A stretch of 64,000 nucleotides of DNA, taken from Bacteroides ihuae (lineage in GTDB: Bacteria > Bacteroidota > Bacteroidia > Bacteroidales > Bacteroidaceae). The first letter of the stretch is position 1. Every line of letters begins with the position of its first letter. The position numbers and the translations under genes were made by a program. The stretch is from NCBI RefSeq assembly GCF_900104585.1, contig NZ_FNVX01000005.1, forward strand, positions 992,001 through 1,056,000, given 5' to 3'. The notes beneath the pieces are model-generated. The model did not search any database, was not told where the DNA came from, and saw only the letters and a list, made by a program, of their open reading frames with translations. This document shows, one piece after another, positions 35,374-45,774 of this stretch.

Positions 35374-35404
35374 CAAAGATACATTCTTTTTTCTAATTAA
35401 CAAA
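35374..35404 (-). promoter_or_regulatory. Consensus promoter of the tRNA-Arg pair
   Basis: Minus strand: TTTG (35404-35401), 19-base spacer, TATCTTTG (35381-35374). A perfect match to the Bacteroidetes consensus, about 17 bases ahead of the mature 5' end. Confidence 0.85.
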
Positions 35405-35427
35405 CGATTGAAGCGTTTTTTAATAAA

Positions 35428-37722
35428 TTATTCGATGAAACGGTAATTAAAGAGCTGCCAACCGATTGTTAATCCTATGTTCCAATCCTTACTTGGTGAA
35501 CTATAATGATTTACATAAGCTGAGATAGCCCCGAAAGGTAATTTACAGACAAGAGAAACTTCTCCCAAATATTCAAACTCAGAGAAAGACTTTCCATAGT
35601 ATGCCTTGTTGATCGAATTTTCTTTTATAGGAAAAACAGGTAAAAATCCGTAAAATTCCCCTCTTATATGGAACAAGTCGCTCAAATGAATAATCGGCTT
35701 TATTCCACCTGAAAGATATTGATTAGCTCGAAAAGCATCATTATAAGTCAATTTACTATGCGGTGTTGGAGCAAACTCACCTGCCTGAAGCATTGTCGCT
35801 ACATAGTTTTCTGAAAAATTCTTTGAAGATAACAACCCATCAACATACCATCCAAAAGTAAATTTCGACGATATTTTGTGATATCTTTCTCTCATATACG
35901 AAAGTTGTAGCCAAGATTGATTTTGATTAGCTGCCGTTTTAGACTCAGACGCTATACCTGGGCGAAAAAACTCTTTTCCAGTATATATTTGGGCAACTAA
36001 TGCTTCACGATAACCCTGGGTGGCATACTGCCTAGAATCCAAAGTGCTTCCATTAAAACTAATCGATCCTCCATAAAGGTTATAAACGCTTTTATCTGTT
36101 TTGTCGTCATTAAAATTAATTGTATTAGTCTGATAATATCTATCTTCAAATTTAGCCATTCCAATACCAAACTCCGCCCTCTTACTTGAAAGGAAAGGCA
36201 GAGCCATTTTCAACTTTAAGAAGCGTTCATCTTTGCTATTAAATGCCGGATTATCGCTACTTGAGAATAATTTACCTTCCTTGAAATAATCAAATTTACT
36301 TATGGAAGCGATAAAACGATAAGATGTAGGCACTGTCGTAGGAAAATCAACTTTGGCCATAAACTGAAGATTGTTGTATATCTTACCTACATGTGTTTCG
36401 AAAGTTAATTCTTTGGAGTAATAATTCAAATTCTTGTACGAAAATCCCAAATAAATTTGATTAGAATTTGTTGTAGACACATTTCCTCCGACGCGAATAG
36501 AAAGATTCTTTTCCATTTTTACATTTAAATGTAAGTCGTACGTATCGTCATTGGGATTAAAGATTGCATGAGGTATTATTTCAGAAATCATGTTGCCCGA
36601 TAGAAGGCGAAAATAGCCTCGCTTTAAATCTTCATAATTAAATTTTTTATCCTCTGACTCATGAAACTCTTTCTTAATATAAATCTGTTGCTGACTATTA
36701 GCTCCCTCTACATAGATATTCTTAAAATGTAATTCAGGGCAATTGCTTTTATAAACTAGTCGTCTTAAACGCACATTATCGGGATTGACTCTTCGATGAA
36801 TGCGAGTTTTTATCGAATCCATAAGGGCCATAGTACGATTATAACCGATACCTTCAAGCTCATCTATTCTCTGAAAATCTAATAAGTTAACATCTTCATA
36901 TTTAAAAGTCATTACTATTCCCGCCGAATCAGGAATAGAATAATCAGTCTTTTGCATTATCATATTTTCCATTTGGCTCATCAAATCATTCTCGTCAGGC
37001 TTTGTCGGATTCTTAGCCACTACGCTTCCAATAATAATATCAGGTTTGAAATCATCACGCATTACATCCGTAGGGAAATTGTTATAGATGCCGCCATCAT
37101 AAGCCAGAACACTATCTATCTCAATAGGTTTAAAAACAAATGGAAAGCTCATTGAGGCGCGTACTGCATCTCCCAAATCTCCTTTTCTTAAAATTATTTG
37201 TTTTTTGTTATAAACATCAGAAGCGACACAGCGGAAGGGTACAAACAAGTCATCAAAATCTCCTTTGGAAGCGGCCGTAGCACGCGCAAATAAATCAATA
37301 AAGACTAAATTCATTTGTATAGGGTTCACAACGCTCGTGGGAAGGAACTTTGGTTTTATGCTTGGGTCTTTGAGAGAAAGATGTATGTTAAAAAATTCGG
37401 GCGTCGGAAGATTTTTTTTAAAATAATAGATATAACTCTCTTCTACTTGACCCGAATACCAGCGTTTAAAATCATCAGATCGTATCAAAGATTCCATTTC
37501 ATCGGGCGAATATCCCATAGCATACAACGAACCAATGATTGCTCCCATAGAGGTACCGGTGATGTAATCTATTGGTATACTGTTTTCTTCTAATGCTCTT
37601 ATAATGCCAATATGCGTTAAGCCCTTGGCTCCACCACCACTTAACACGAGCCCTACTTTCTGTGCCTGAATGGTAGATAGACTAGTAAAGAGACAGAGCA
37701 ATAGCACAAGAAACTTCCTCAT
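35428..37722 (-). CDS. Patatin-like phospholipase with outer-membrane barrel (type Vd-like)
   Basis: A 764-residue protein: signal peptide (1-20), patatin domain (about 22-290) with the oxyanion glycine-rich motif LSGGGAKG (28-34), nucleophile Ser58 in GTSMG and catalytic Asp209 in YDGG. A POTRA-like segment follows (about 320-390), then a C-terminal beta-barrel (about 400-764) of the BamA/TpsB type ending with an aromatic residue (LFNYRFIE). This resembles the PlpD type Vd secretion arrangement in which the barrel exports its own lipase. Expected site: outer membrane, with the lipase moved to the surface. Divergent context: the tRNA pair lies downstream and htpG upstream, both same strand. 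Confidence 0.9.
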   Translation of the reverse strand: MRKFLVLLLCLFTSLSTIQAQKVGLVLSGGGAKGLTHIGIIRALEENSIPIDYITGTSMGAIIGSLYAMGYSPDEMESLIRSDDFKRWYSGQVEESYIYYFKKNLPTPEFFNIHLSLKDPSIKPKFLPTSVVNPIQMNLVFIDLFARATAASKGDFDDLFVPFRCVASDVYNKKQIILRKGDLGDAVRASMSFPFVFKPIEIDSVLAYDGGIYNNFPTDVMRDDFKPDIIIGSVVAKNPTKPDENDLMSQMENMIMQKTDYSIPDSAGIVMTFKYEDVNLLDFQRIDELEGIGYNRTMALMDSIKTRIHRRVNPDNVRLRRLVYKSNCPELHFKNIYVEGANSQQQIYIKKEFHESEDKKFNYEDLKRGYFRLLSGNMISEIIPHAIFNPNDDTYDLHLNVKMEKNLSIRVGGNVSTTNSNQIYLGFSYKNLNYYSKELTFETHVGKIYNNLQFMAKVDFPTTVPTSYRFIASISKFDYFKEGKLFSSSDNPAFNSKDERFLKLKMALPFLSSKRAEFGIGMAKFEDRYYQTNTINFNDDKTDKSVYNLYGGSISFNGSTLDSRQYATQGYREALVAQIYTGKEFFRPGIASESKTAANQNQSWLQLSYMRERYHKISSKFTFGWYVDGLLSSKNFSENYVATMLQAGEFAPTPHSKLTYNDAFRANQYLSGGIKPIIHLSDLFHIRGEFYGFLPVFPIKENSINKAYYGKSFSEFEYLGEVSLVCKLPFGAISAYVNHYSSPSKDWNIGLTIGWQLFNYRFIE

Positions 37723-37768
37723 AAAATTTGCTTAAGTATTTAGCTGTTATTAATTTAAACGAAATATT

Positions 37769-37776
37769 CAAATATA
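37769..37776 (-). promoter_or_regulatory. Possible promoter -7 box of the patatin gene
   Basis: Minus strand TATATTTG matches TAnnTTTG, 47 bases before the start codon. No clear -33 element. Confidence 0.5.
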
Positions 37777-37823
37777 TAGAATAATATTCAATTAGTCTAT
37801 GTCGATGTCCATTTTTATAATAA

Positions 37824-37867
37824 AAAAAGGCATTGCAGCTTATCTATTGTAACCGCAATGCCTTTTT
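37824..37867 (-). terminator. Terminator of htpG
   Basis: A 13-bp perfect stem (AAAAAGGCATTGC with GCAATGCCTTTTT) around an 18-base loop, followed on the minus strand by a T-run. It lies 37 bases after the htpG stop. Confidence 0.85.
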
Positions 37868-37903
37868 GAAATGTAGTAAGTGTGATAATTAAAGACAGAA
37901 CAA

Positions 37904-39949
37904 TCAGATTAGTTCAATACTTCTCTTCACAAAATTATTTAATGCTTCGCCCTTCAGCATGTTATTTTGAAGCAAAGCCAAGTCAATAAGTTGGCGTACA
38001 ACTTTGTTATTACCAGCGTATGTGGCGAAAACAGCTTCTTTTTTCTTTTTCAATTCATCCTGTTTCTTATCCAATTCGCTTAACTCGTCTTTTTCTGCTA
38101 CAGGAATTTCTTCTTCCTTCTTTCCTTCATGGCCTTTCTTCAAATCGTTGCAACGATTGGCCATTACATCTATTTCAGCTTGAATAGGAGCAACCGATGA
38201 AGTACAATTCTTTTCTTCATCAGACAACACTGATTTAAGAAGTTTATGATCTGTATTCAGAACAAGGTTGAACATATCGGGCATTTCACCGTAGAAACTC
38301 ATTCCAGCTTGTATGTTGGCCATTTCTTTCATACGTCGCATATACTCACTTTGAGTAATCATTACCGGCAAACTATTTTCACCCAAAGCTTGAGCAACTA
38401 CGCTGAATTCAACTTTCTCAACCTTAGGTAACTGGCTATTAAAAGCAACAGTAAGAGCTTCTTGCTTATGTGCTTCAAGAGCAGAATCTTGCTTATCTTC
38501 TTTTACAATAAGATTGTCAGCCACATCACTATCTACTCTCGTAAAGCGTGCTTTCTCAAACTTCTGCTCAAAAGTGCTTACTAAAGCGATATCAAGCTGT
38601 CCATCCATCAATAACACATTATAACCTTTGTTCTTAGCAGATTCAATATAGCTATATTGTTCGTCCTTATTGCTGGCATACAGATAGATAAGATTGCCTT
38701 CTTTATCAGTCTGATTTTCCTTAATCAAAGTTTTATATTCCTCGAAAGTATAGAATTTACCATCTGTATCGCCTAATAAAGCAAACTTTTCGGCTTTTTC
38801 ATAAAAATCTTCCTGAGTCAACATACCGTAGTTGATGAATATCTTAAGATCGTTCCACTTCTCTTCAAATTGTTTGCGATCATTTTTGAATATCGCTTGC
38901 AAACGATCCGAAACCTTCTTTGAAATATGAGCTGATATCTTCTTAACGTTTGAATCGCTTTGTAAGTACGAGCGAGAAACGTTCAATGGAATATCAGGAG
39001 AATCTATCACTCCATGCAATAGTGTCAGGAAATCAGGAACTATGCCCTCAACAGAGTCGGTAACGTACACTTGATTGCAATAAAGCTGAATTTTATTTTT
39101 ATTCAAATCGATATTGCTCTTTACTTTGGGGAAATAAAGAATACCAGTAAGGTGGAAAGGGTAATCTACATTCAGATGAATCCAGAACAAAGGTTCATCA
39201 GACATAGGATAAAGGTCGCTATAAAATTTCTTATAATCTTCGTCTTTAAGCTCAGCCGGTTTGCGAATCCAGAGCGGAGTTGTTTCGTTGATGATATTGT
39301 CCTCAGTCGTTTCTATTTGTTTGCCGTCCTTCCATTCTTTCTTTTTGCCAAAAGCAACCGGAATAGGCAAGAAGCTGCAATATTTTTTCAATAAAGAGGA
39401 TACACGAGCTTCTTCAAGAAACTCTTTGCAGTCATCATCGATATATAATATAATATCTGTTCCACGATCTGCTTTTTCAACCTCTGTAATTGTAAATTCT
39501 GGGCTGCCATCGCAGCTCCATTTAACGGCCTGCGAACCTTCTTTGTGTGATTTTGTAATAATCTCCACTTTCTTAGACACCATAAAGGAAGAGTAAAAGC
39601 CTAGTCCAAAATGTCCTATAATGGCATTAGCGTCATCTTTGTATTTTTCCAAAAAATCATTAGCGCCCGAAAAAGCTATTTGATTGATGTACTTGTCTAT
39701 TTCTTCCGTGGTTAAGCCAATACCTCTGTCGGAGATAGTTATTGTATCTTTAGCTAATGATACCCGAACAGTAAGATCACCTAATTCTCCCTTGAACTCG
39801 CCCATGGAAGCTAGTGTTTTCAACTTTTGGCTTGCGTCAACAGCATTAGAAACTATTTCCCGAAGGAAAATTTCATGGTCACTGTACAAAAACTTTTTAA
39901 TGATGGGAAAGATGTTCTCTGTCGTTACCCCAATATTTCCTTTTTGCAT
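37904..39949 (-). CDS. htpG: Molecular chaperone HtpG (Hsp90)
   Basis: ATP-dependent chaperone, 681 residues. Begins MQKGNIGVTTENIFPIIKKF. The GHKL nucleotide domain shows EIFLREIVSNAVDA (catalytic Glu), DRGIGLTTEE and GHFGLGFYSSFMV; the middle domain shows LWIRKPAEL and PLNVSRSYLQSD. The C-terminal domain carries the Bacteroidetes charged insert KKGHEGKKEEE near residue 600. Length is somewhat over the 620-630 of E. coli HtpG. No promoter match is visible in the 50 bases upstream. It lies downstream of clpC but a terminator separates them. Confidence 0.97.
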   Translation of the reverse strand: MQKGNIGVTTENIFPIIKKFLYSDHEIFLREIVSNAVDASQKLKTLASMGEFKGELGDLTVRVSLAKDTITISDRGIGLTTEEIDKYINQIAFSGANDFLEKYKDDANAIIGHFGLGFYSSFMVSKKVEIITKSHKEGSQAVKWSCDGSPEFTITEVEKADRGTDIILYIDDDCKEFLEEARVSSLLKKYCSFLPIPVAFGKKKEWKDGKQIETTEDNIINETTPLWIRKPAELKDEDYKKFYSDLYPMSDEPLFWIHLNVDYPFHLTGILYFPKVKSNIDLNKNKIQLYCNQVYVTDSVEGIVPDFLTLLHGVIDSPDIPLNVSRSYLQSDSNVKKISAHISKKVSDRLQAIFKNDRKQFEEKWNDLKIFINYGMLTQEDFYEKAEKFALLGDTDGKFYTFEEYKTLIKENQTDKEGNLIYLYASNKDEQYSYIESAKNKGYNVLLMDGQLDIALVSTFEQKFEKARFTRVDSDVADNLIVKEDKQDSALEAHKQEALTVAFNSQLPKVEKVEFSVVAQALGENSLPVMITQSEYMRRMKEMANIQAGMSFYGEMPDMFNLVLNTDHKLLKSVLSDEEKNCTSSVAPIQAEIDVMANRCNDLKKGHEGKKEEEIPVAEKDELSELDKKQDELKKKKEAVFATYAGNNKVVRQLIDLALLQNNMLKGEALNNFVKRSIELI

Positions 39950-40010
39950 AATAACTTAATATTTTATTTATTAGATTAATAATAGTAATTTTACTTTCAT
40001 AAACGCAAAA

Positions 40011-40041
40011 AAAATGCCAGACTAGACTAGCCTGACATTTT
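40011..40041 (-). terminator. Terminator of clpC
   Basis: Inverted repeat AAAATGCCAGACTAG / CTAGCCTGACATTTT with wobbles, then seven to eight Ts on the minus strand. It lies 14 bases after the clpC stop. Confidence 0.75.
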
Positions 40042-40054
40042 GACGGTTAATAAA

Positions 40055-42595
40055 TTATTTACCTTGTGTTTCTATAACCATTTTCAATTCAATTTTTTCT
40101 TCATTGACTGTTACTCGAATAATATCGCCAGCAGAGAGTGAAGAAGAGATGATTAATTCAGAAAGTTGATCTTCTAAATAAGTCTGTATAGCACGTTTCA
40201 AAGGACGAGCTCCAAATTGCACATCATATCCTTTGAAGGCAATGAATTCTTTAGATGCATTATCAAGCTGAAGGGAGTACCCAATAGTCTCAATCCTTCC
40301 ATAAAGGGCTTTCAACTCAATATCAACGATCTTGATTATAGCTTCCAATGAGAGTTGATCAAACGTTATAACTTCATCTACCCGGTTTAGAAATTCGGGC
40401 GCGAATGACTTACTTAAAGCTTTCTGTATTACACTTCGCGAAAACTCTCTATCGTTCAAACGGCTATTTGTAGCAAAACCAACACCTCTTCCAAAATCTT
40501 TCAATTGGCGAGTTCCTATATTGGAGGTCATGATGATGACAGTATTTTTAAAATCTACGATTTTGCCATAACTGTCAGTTAATCGGCCTTCATCCATTAC
40601 TTGCAACAAAAGATTAAATACATCGGGATGTGCTTTCTCTATTTCATCAAGCAAAATGATTGAGTAAGGTTTGCGACGTACCTTTTCGGTAAGCTGCCCA
40701 CCTTCTTCATACCCCACATATCCCGGAGGAGCTCCTACAAGCCTGGATACGGTGAATTTTTCCATAAACTCGCTCATGTCAATTCGAATTAATGAATCCA
40801 CAGAGCCAAACATGTATTTAGCCAATTCCTTCGCTAAATGAGTTTTACCTACACCAGTAGGCCCTAAGAACATGAATGTCCCGATAGGCTTGCTCGGGTC
40901 TTTCAGACCTACACGACTACGCAAAATAGCCTTAACTAACTTTTCAATGGCAGAGTCTTGCGCTATTACTCTTGACTGCAAATCTTCTTTCATACTTGCA
41001 AGCTTAGCGCCTTCGGCTTGTGCCATGCGTTGTACCGGAATTCCGGACATCATTGAGACTACATTGGCAATATCTTCCTCATCAACCGTCTGCCTATTAT
41101 CTTTTAAGGTAGCTTCCCAATCATTTTTCATCTGATCTAGATGCTCCGAAAGTTCTTTCTCTTTATCCCGATAACTGGCAGCAAGTTCGTAATTCTGAAG
41201 TTTAACTGCTTCATTCTTTTGAGCTGTTGTTGTCTCAATCAGTTTTTCTTGCTCTTCAATCTCCTTTGGGACACTTATATTTGTTAAGTGAATCCGTGAA
41301 CCCGATTCATCGAGCGCATCAATTGCTTTATCTGGAAAATTACGATCAGTAATATAACGGTCCGTTAACTTCACACAAGCTTCAAGAGCTGCTTCCGTAT
41401 ATCTAACGTTATGATGATCCTCATATTTATCTTTAATATTCTTCAATATCTGTAGAGTCTCTTCAGCAGTGGTTGGTTCTACAATCACTTTCTGGAATCG
41501 ACGCTCTAAAGCCCCGTCTTTTTCAATATTTTTTCTATATTCATCAAGGGTAGTAGCGCCAATGCATTGAATTTCTCCACGTGCCAAAGCCGGTTTCAAC
41601 ATGTTGGCAGCATCCATAGACCCGGCAGCAGATCCTGCACCTACAATGGTATGAATCTCATCAATAAACACAATAACATTCGGATTGCGATGCAATTCGT
41701 TTAAAATAGAACGAATTCTTTCTTCAAACTGTCCACGGTATTTTGTGCCTGCTACGACTGACGTCATATCTAACGCTACAACCCGCTTATCAAACAAAAT
41801 ACGAGAAACTTTTTTCTGAACGATTCTAAGAGCCAAACCTTCTACAATAGCTGATTTACCCACGCCAGGTTCACCTATTAATATAGGATTGTTCTTTTTG
41901 CGACGGCTTAAGATTTGAGCCAAACGCTCAATCTCTAGTTCACGACCAACAACAGGATCTAGTTTTCCTTCTTCGGCCGCTTTCGTCATGTCTGTTCCAA
42001 AGTTATCAAGCACAGGAGTATCATTAGCTGGCTTTTTTATAGCTTGGGCCTGTTGCTGACGTTCTTGCTGTGGATTGCTGTTCCCCGGGGAACGAGGCTC
42101 ATCCACTTCATCGTCATCTTCATCATCATCCCCGGTAAAACCGAGGCCTGCGTTAATATCAGGCTGCAAAGACAGTTGCTCGAAGAACTTCTTATAGTCA
42201 ACATCATTTTCTTCAAGCACTGTAGCTGCCAGATTATGCTTGTCCTTCAAAATAGCTAATAGCAAATGCTCTGTATCAGCCACATTACTTTTCAGTAAAC
42301 GTGCTTCGAGAATTCCCATTTTTAATATCCTTGAAGCATCATTAGATAAAGGTACTTCAGCGTCAGGCAACAACATTTCATCCTGATATAGCTTCAACAT
42401 ACCCTCAATACGCTTCTTTAATCCAGTTAGATCAATTTTTAATCCGGAAAGTATCTCAATGGCTTTTCCTTCACCATCTCGAATTAATCCCAATAAAAAA
42501 TGTTCAGGTCCTATATAGCCATTTTTGAGGCGATTGGCTTCTTCTTTGCTATATATGATGATCTCAGAAACTTTCTGTGAGAATTGATTATTCAT
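40055..42595 (-). CDS. clpC: ATP-dependent Clp protease ATP-binding subunit ClpC
   Basis: An 846-residue Hsp100 unfoldase. N-terminal Clp repeats (1-140), AAA1 (Walker A GEPGVGKS near 240), a middle coiled-coil domain with UVR-type motif ([18 protein letters not shown] near 480), AAA2 (Walker A GPTGVGKT near 570, Walker [10 protein letters not shown]), and C-terminal D2-small domain ([10 protein letters not shown]). The acidic segment [16 protein letters not shown] near residue 155-170 is a linker found in Bacteroides ClpC. It unfolds substrates for ClpP and recognises adaptor-tagged proteins. Single gene with its own promoter. Confidence 0.95.
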   Translation of the reverse strand: MNNQFSQKVSEIIIYSKEEANRLKNGYIGPEHFLLGLIRDGEGKAIEILSGLKIDLTGLKKRIEGMLKLYQDEMLLPDAEVPLSNDASRILKMGILEARLLKSNVADTEHLLLAILKDKHNLAATVLEENDVDYKKFFEQLSLQPDINAGLGFTGDDDEDDDEVDEPRSPGNSNPQQERQQQAQAIKKPANDTPVLDNFGTDMTKAAEEGKLDPVVGRELEIERLAQILSRRKKNNPILIGEPGVGKSAIVEGLALRIVQKKVSRILFDKRVVALDMTSVVAGTKYRGQFEERIRSILNELHRNPNVIVFIDEIHTIVGAGSAAGSMDAANMLKPALARGEIQCIGATTLDEYRKNIEKDGALERRFQKVIVEPTTAEETLQILKNIKDKYEDHHNVRYTEAALEACVKLTDRYITDRNFPDKAIDALDESGSRIHLTNISVPKEIEEQEKLIETTTAQKNEAVKLQNYELAASYRDKEKELSEHLDQMKNDWEATLKDNRQTVDEEDIANVVSMMSGIPVQRMAQAEGAKLASMKEDLQSRVIAQDSAIEKLVKAILRSRVGLKDPSKPIGTFMFLGPTGVGKTHLAKELAKYMFGSVDSLIRIDMSEFMEKFTVSRLVGAPPGYVGYEEGGQLTEKVRRKPYSIILLDEIEKAHPDVFNLLLQVMDEGRLTDSYGKIVDFKNTVIIMTSNIGTRQLKDFGRGVGFATNSRLNDREFSRSVIQKALSKSFAPEFLNRVDEVITFDQLSLEAIIKIVDIELKALYGRIETIGYSLQLDNASKEFIAFKGYDVQFGARPLKRAIQTYLEDQLSELIISSSLSAGDIIRVTVNEEKIELKMVIETQGK

Positions 42596-42638
42596 ATTGC
42601 ATTTCCTTTCTATAAGAGGTTAGTGTATACAAGAATGG

Positions 42639-42671
42639 CAAATATAAGCAATAATTGTACGTATGCACAAA
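42639..42671 (-). promoter_or_regulatory. Promoter of clpC
   Basis: Minus strand: TATATTTG at 42646-42639 with TTTG at 42671-42668, a 21-base spacer. Start near 42632. Confidence 0.6.
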
Positions 42672-42766
42672 ATTCACCATCTTTAATGTATCAACAAATC
42701 TCATGCCATTTTTGATTGCTCTACACAATAAAACTGCATAATTTTAAATATAAATATCTTCAGTTA

Positions 42767-42938
42767 GATGCAATAATTTCTTATTATTTACAAATGACGC
42801 TATTCTCAGCTATGATATAACTTCAGCGTGGTGAAGTAGTTAATTCAGCACGCTGATCTAGTTAATTCACCGCGCTGAAGTAGTTAATTCAGCAAACCCC
42901 TCTCAGAAGGCTTGCTGGGGGTGATCTTCTAAATTTAC
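42767..42938. repeat. Interspersed repeat, copy 1 (22-base units, palindromic core)
   Basis: This element also occurs, inverted, at 51112-51275. The core 42815-42915 is near-identical to the reverse complement of the second copy, with about eight differences in 100 bases. It consists of units like CAGCGTGGTGAA plus an 8-base spacer, forming palindromes such as 42824-42855 (arms CAGCGTGGTGAA/TTCAGCACGCTG, one mismatch). Further out, similarity is weaker. The 8-base spacer of the first palindrome is inverted between the two copies. Rest of the 42596-43205 gap: gyrA promoter and nothing else I recognise. Confidence 0.85.
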
Positions 42939-43124
42939 AAACATCACTCTGTGACTCCCTTTTGTCAAAAGATCAATGGTGCTTAATTAACTAAATTCAC
43001 AGACTTAAAAAAACACTGAAAGCATTAATGATAGCAAGTAAGAGCAGTTACTTTTTCCATTAAAAGCACTTCCAACAACAAATGTTCGACTGGAGTTGTT
43101 GATGCTGTCATATTTTTCATAAAA

Positions 43125-43132
43125 TACTTTTG
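43125..43132 (+). promoter_or_regulatory. Promoter -7 box of gyrA
   Basis: TACTTTTG matches TAnnTTTG 74 bases before the ATG. A second partial box TACTTTAG lies near 43152. No convincing -33 element. Confidence 0.5.
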
Positions 43133-43205
43133 TATATCGTGAAAAAGTAGTACTTTAGCGTGGTTTTTCATAGACCATGTAATGTAAAATTAATAATCTT
43201 TTTAA

Positions 43206-45737
43206 ATGCTTGAACAAGACAGAATTATAAAGATTAACATTGAGGAAGAAATGAAGTCATCGTACATAGACTATTCTATGTCGGTAATTGTTTCTCGTGC
43301 TCTTCCTGATGTTAGAGATGGATTTAAGCCCGTTCATCGTAGAATTCTTTATGGTATGATGGAATTAGGAAATACATCAGATAAACCTTATAAGAAATCA
43401 GCCAGAATCGTAGGTGAGGTGCTAGGTAAATATCACCCTCATGGTGACTCTTCTGTATACCTAGCTATGGTCAGAATGGCCCAAGAATGGGCTATGCGCT
43501 ACCCATTGGTAGACGGACAAGGAAACTTTGGTTCTGTAGATGGCGACAGTCCTGCTGCTATGCGTTACACCGAGGCTCGCTTAAACAAATTGGGAGAAGA
43601 AATGATGCAGGATCTTTATAAAGAAACTGTGGATTTTGATCCAAACTTTGATAACACGCTTGTAGAACCCAAAGTGATGCCAACCCGTATACCTAATTTG
43701 TTGGTAAACGGTGCATCTGGTATTGCCGTAGGTATGGCAACAAATATGCCACCTCACAACCTTTCCGAAGCCATTGATGCTTGTATTGCCTATTTGGAAA
43801 ATAAGGAGGTTACGGTCGAAGAACTTATGAATTACGTAAAAGCTCCCGATTTTCCAACCGGAGGTTATATATATGGCATGAGCGGAGTTCGCGAATCATA
43901 TCTTACCGGGCGTGGGCGCGTGGTGATGCGAGCAAAAGCTGAAATAGAATCCGGACAAACGCATGACAAAATTGTAGTTACCGAGATTCCATACAACGTA
44001 AATAAAGCTGAACTAATTAAAGCAATAGCCGATCTTGTTAACGATAAGAAGATTGAAGGAATATCAAATGCAAATGACGAATCAGACCGCGATGGTATGC
44101 GTATCGTTATTGACATAAAGCGCGATGCTAATGCAAGTGTGGTATTAAATAAGCTTTATAAGATGACTGCATTGCAGACTTCTTTTGGCGTAAATAATGT
44201 TGCATTGGTTAATGGTCGTCCTAAAACACTTAACTTGCGTGATTTAGTGCTCAATTTTGTTGAGCACAGACATGACGTAATCATTCGTCGTACTCAATTC
44301 GATTTGAGAAAAGCGCAAGAAAGAGCTCACATTCTTGAAGGTTTAATCATTGCCTCTGACAATATTGACGAAGTTATTCGGATTATTCGTGCTGCTAAAA
44401 CGCCTAATGAAGCAATTGCAGGACTAATATCTCGATTTGAATTAAGTGACATTCAAGCCCGCGCTATCGTTGAAATGCGCCTTCGTCAGCTAACCGGCCT
44501 GATGCAAGACCAACTTCACTCCGAATATCAAGAGGTGATGAAACAAATTGCCTACTTTGAAGGAATTCTTTCTGACGATGATCTTTGCCGCAAAGTAATC
44601 AAAGATGAGTTACTTGAAGTCAGAGCTAAATATGGTGATGGCCGTCGTTCAGAAATCGTTTATTCATCCGAAGAATTCAATCCAGAAGATTTCTATTCCG
44701 ATGATGAAATGATTATCACCATTTCTCACATGGGGTATATCAAACGCACACCACTTTCAGAATTCCGCTCACAAAATAGGGGTGGGGTAGGTTCTAAAGG
44801 AAGTGAAACAAGAGACGAAGACTTTGTAGAGCACATATATCCAGCCACCATGCATAATACCATGATGTTTTTCACTCAAAAAGGAAAATGTTATTGGCTT
44901 AAGGTATATGAAATTCCAGAAGGATCTAAAAACTCGAAAGGTAGAGCAATTCAAAATCTCCTAAATATTGATTCGGATGATGCTGTTACTGCTTATCTTC
45001 GCGTGAAAGATTTATCTGATGAAGCATATATAAATAGTCACTACGTATTGTTCTGTACTAAAAATGGTGTTATCAAGAAAACTCTATTGGAACAATATTC
45101 CAGACCACGTCTAAATGGAGTAAACGCCATCACTATTCGTGAAGACGATCGAGTGATTGAAGTACGTATGACCACTGGTGAAAATGAAATAATTATAGCT
45201 AACAGAAATGGTCGTGCTATCCGCTTCAACGAGAATGCTGTTCGTGTTATGGGACGTACAGCTACTGGAGTTCGTGGTATGACTCTAGATGAAAATGGAG
45301 AAGACGAAATTGTAGGGATGGTTTGCATCAAAGATGCTGAAACTGAATCTATAATGGTGGTTTCCACGCAAGGATACGGCAAGCGTTCTGAAATTGAAGA
45401 TTATCGAAAGACTAATCGTGGAGGTAAGGGTGTTAAGACAATGAACATTACCGATAAAACAGGAAAATTGGTAACAATTAAGTCTGTAACTGACGATAGC
45501 GATTTAATGATCATAAATAAATCGGGCATTACCATTCGACTTAAAGTTGGAGACGTTAGAATTATGGGACGTGCTACTCAAGGTGTTCGATTAATTAATT
45601 TGGAAAAGCGTAATGACCAAATTGGTTCTGTATGTAAAGTTACCTCAGAGAGTTTGGAAGAAATACCACTAGATGAAGATGAAAATCTTCCAGGTGATAT
45701 ATTGAACAACGATGTTCCTTCCATAGAAGAAGAATAA
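43206..45737 (+). CDS. gyrA: DNA gyrase subunit A
   Basis: Type II topoisomerase A subunit, 843 residues. Catalytic Tyr121 lies in AMRYTEARL; the quinolone region reads [17 protein letters not shown] (77-93), with Ser82 intact and a Leu at 86 where E. coli has Asp87. The C-terminal beta-pinwheel contains the GyrA-box-like RAIQNLLNI and [11 protein letters not shown], and repeats with [12 protein letters not shown] and [12 protein letters not shown]. The tail is acidic (about 820-843). Normal length. The following TPR gene begins 37 bases on. Confidence 0.97.
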   Translation: MLEQDRIIKINIEEEMKSSYIDYSMSVIVSRALPDVRDGFKPVHRRILYGMMELGNTSDKPYKKSARIVGEVLGKYHPHGDSSVYLAMVRMAQEWAMRYPLVDGQGNFGSVDGDSPAAMRYTEARLNKLGEEMMQDLYKETVDFDPNFDNTLVEPKVMPTRIPNLLVNGASGIAVGMATNMPPHNLSEAIDACIAYLENKEVTVEELMNYVKAPDFPTGGYIYGMSGVRESYLTGRGRVVMRAKAEIESGQTHDKIVVTEIPYNVNKAELIKAIADLVNDKKIEGISNANDESDRDGMRIVIDIKRDANASVVLNKLYKMTALQTSFGVNNVALVNGRPKTLNLRDLVLNFVEHRHDVIIRRTQFDLRKAQERAHILEGLIIASDNIDEVIRIIRAAKTPNEAIAGLISRFELSDIQARAIVEMRLRQLTGLMQDQLHSEYQEVMKQIAYFEGILSDDDLCRKVIKDELLEVRAKYGDGRRSEIVYSSEEFNPEDFYSDDEMIITISHMGYIKRTPLSEFRSQNRGGVGSKGSETRDEDFVEHIYPATMHNTMMFFTQKGKCYWLKVYEIPEGSKNSKGRAIQNLLNIDSDDAVTAYLRVKDLSDEAYINSHYVLFCTKNGVIKKTLLEQYSRPRLNGVNAITIREDDRVIEVRMTTGENEIIIANRNGRAIRFNENAVRVMGRTATGVRGMTLDENGEDEIVGMVCIKDAETESIMVVSTQGYGKRSEIEDYRKTNRGGKGVKTMNITDKTGKLVTIKSVTDDSDLMIINKSGITIRLKVGDVRIMGRATQGVRLINLEKRNDQIGSVCKVTSESLEEIPLDEDENLPGDILNNDVPSIEEE

Positions 45738-45774
45738 AAATAGACATAATATTAATAATTAATCAACAACAATC

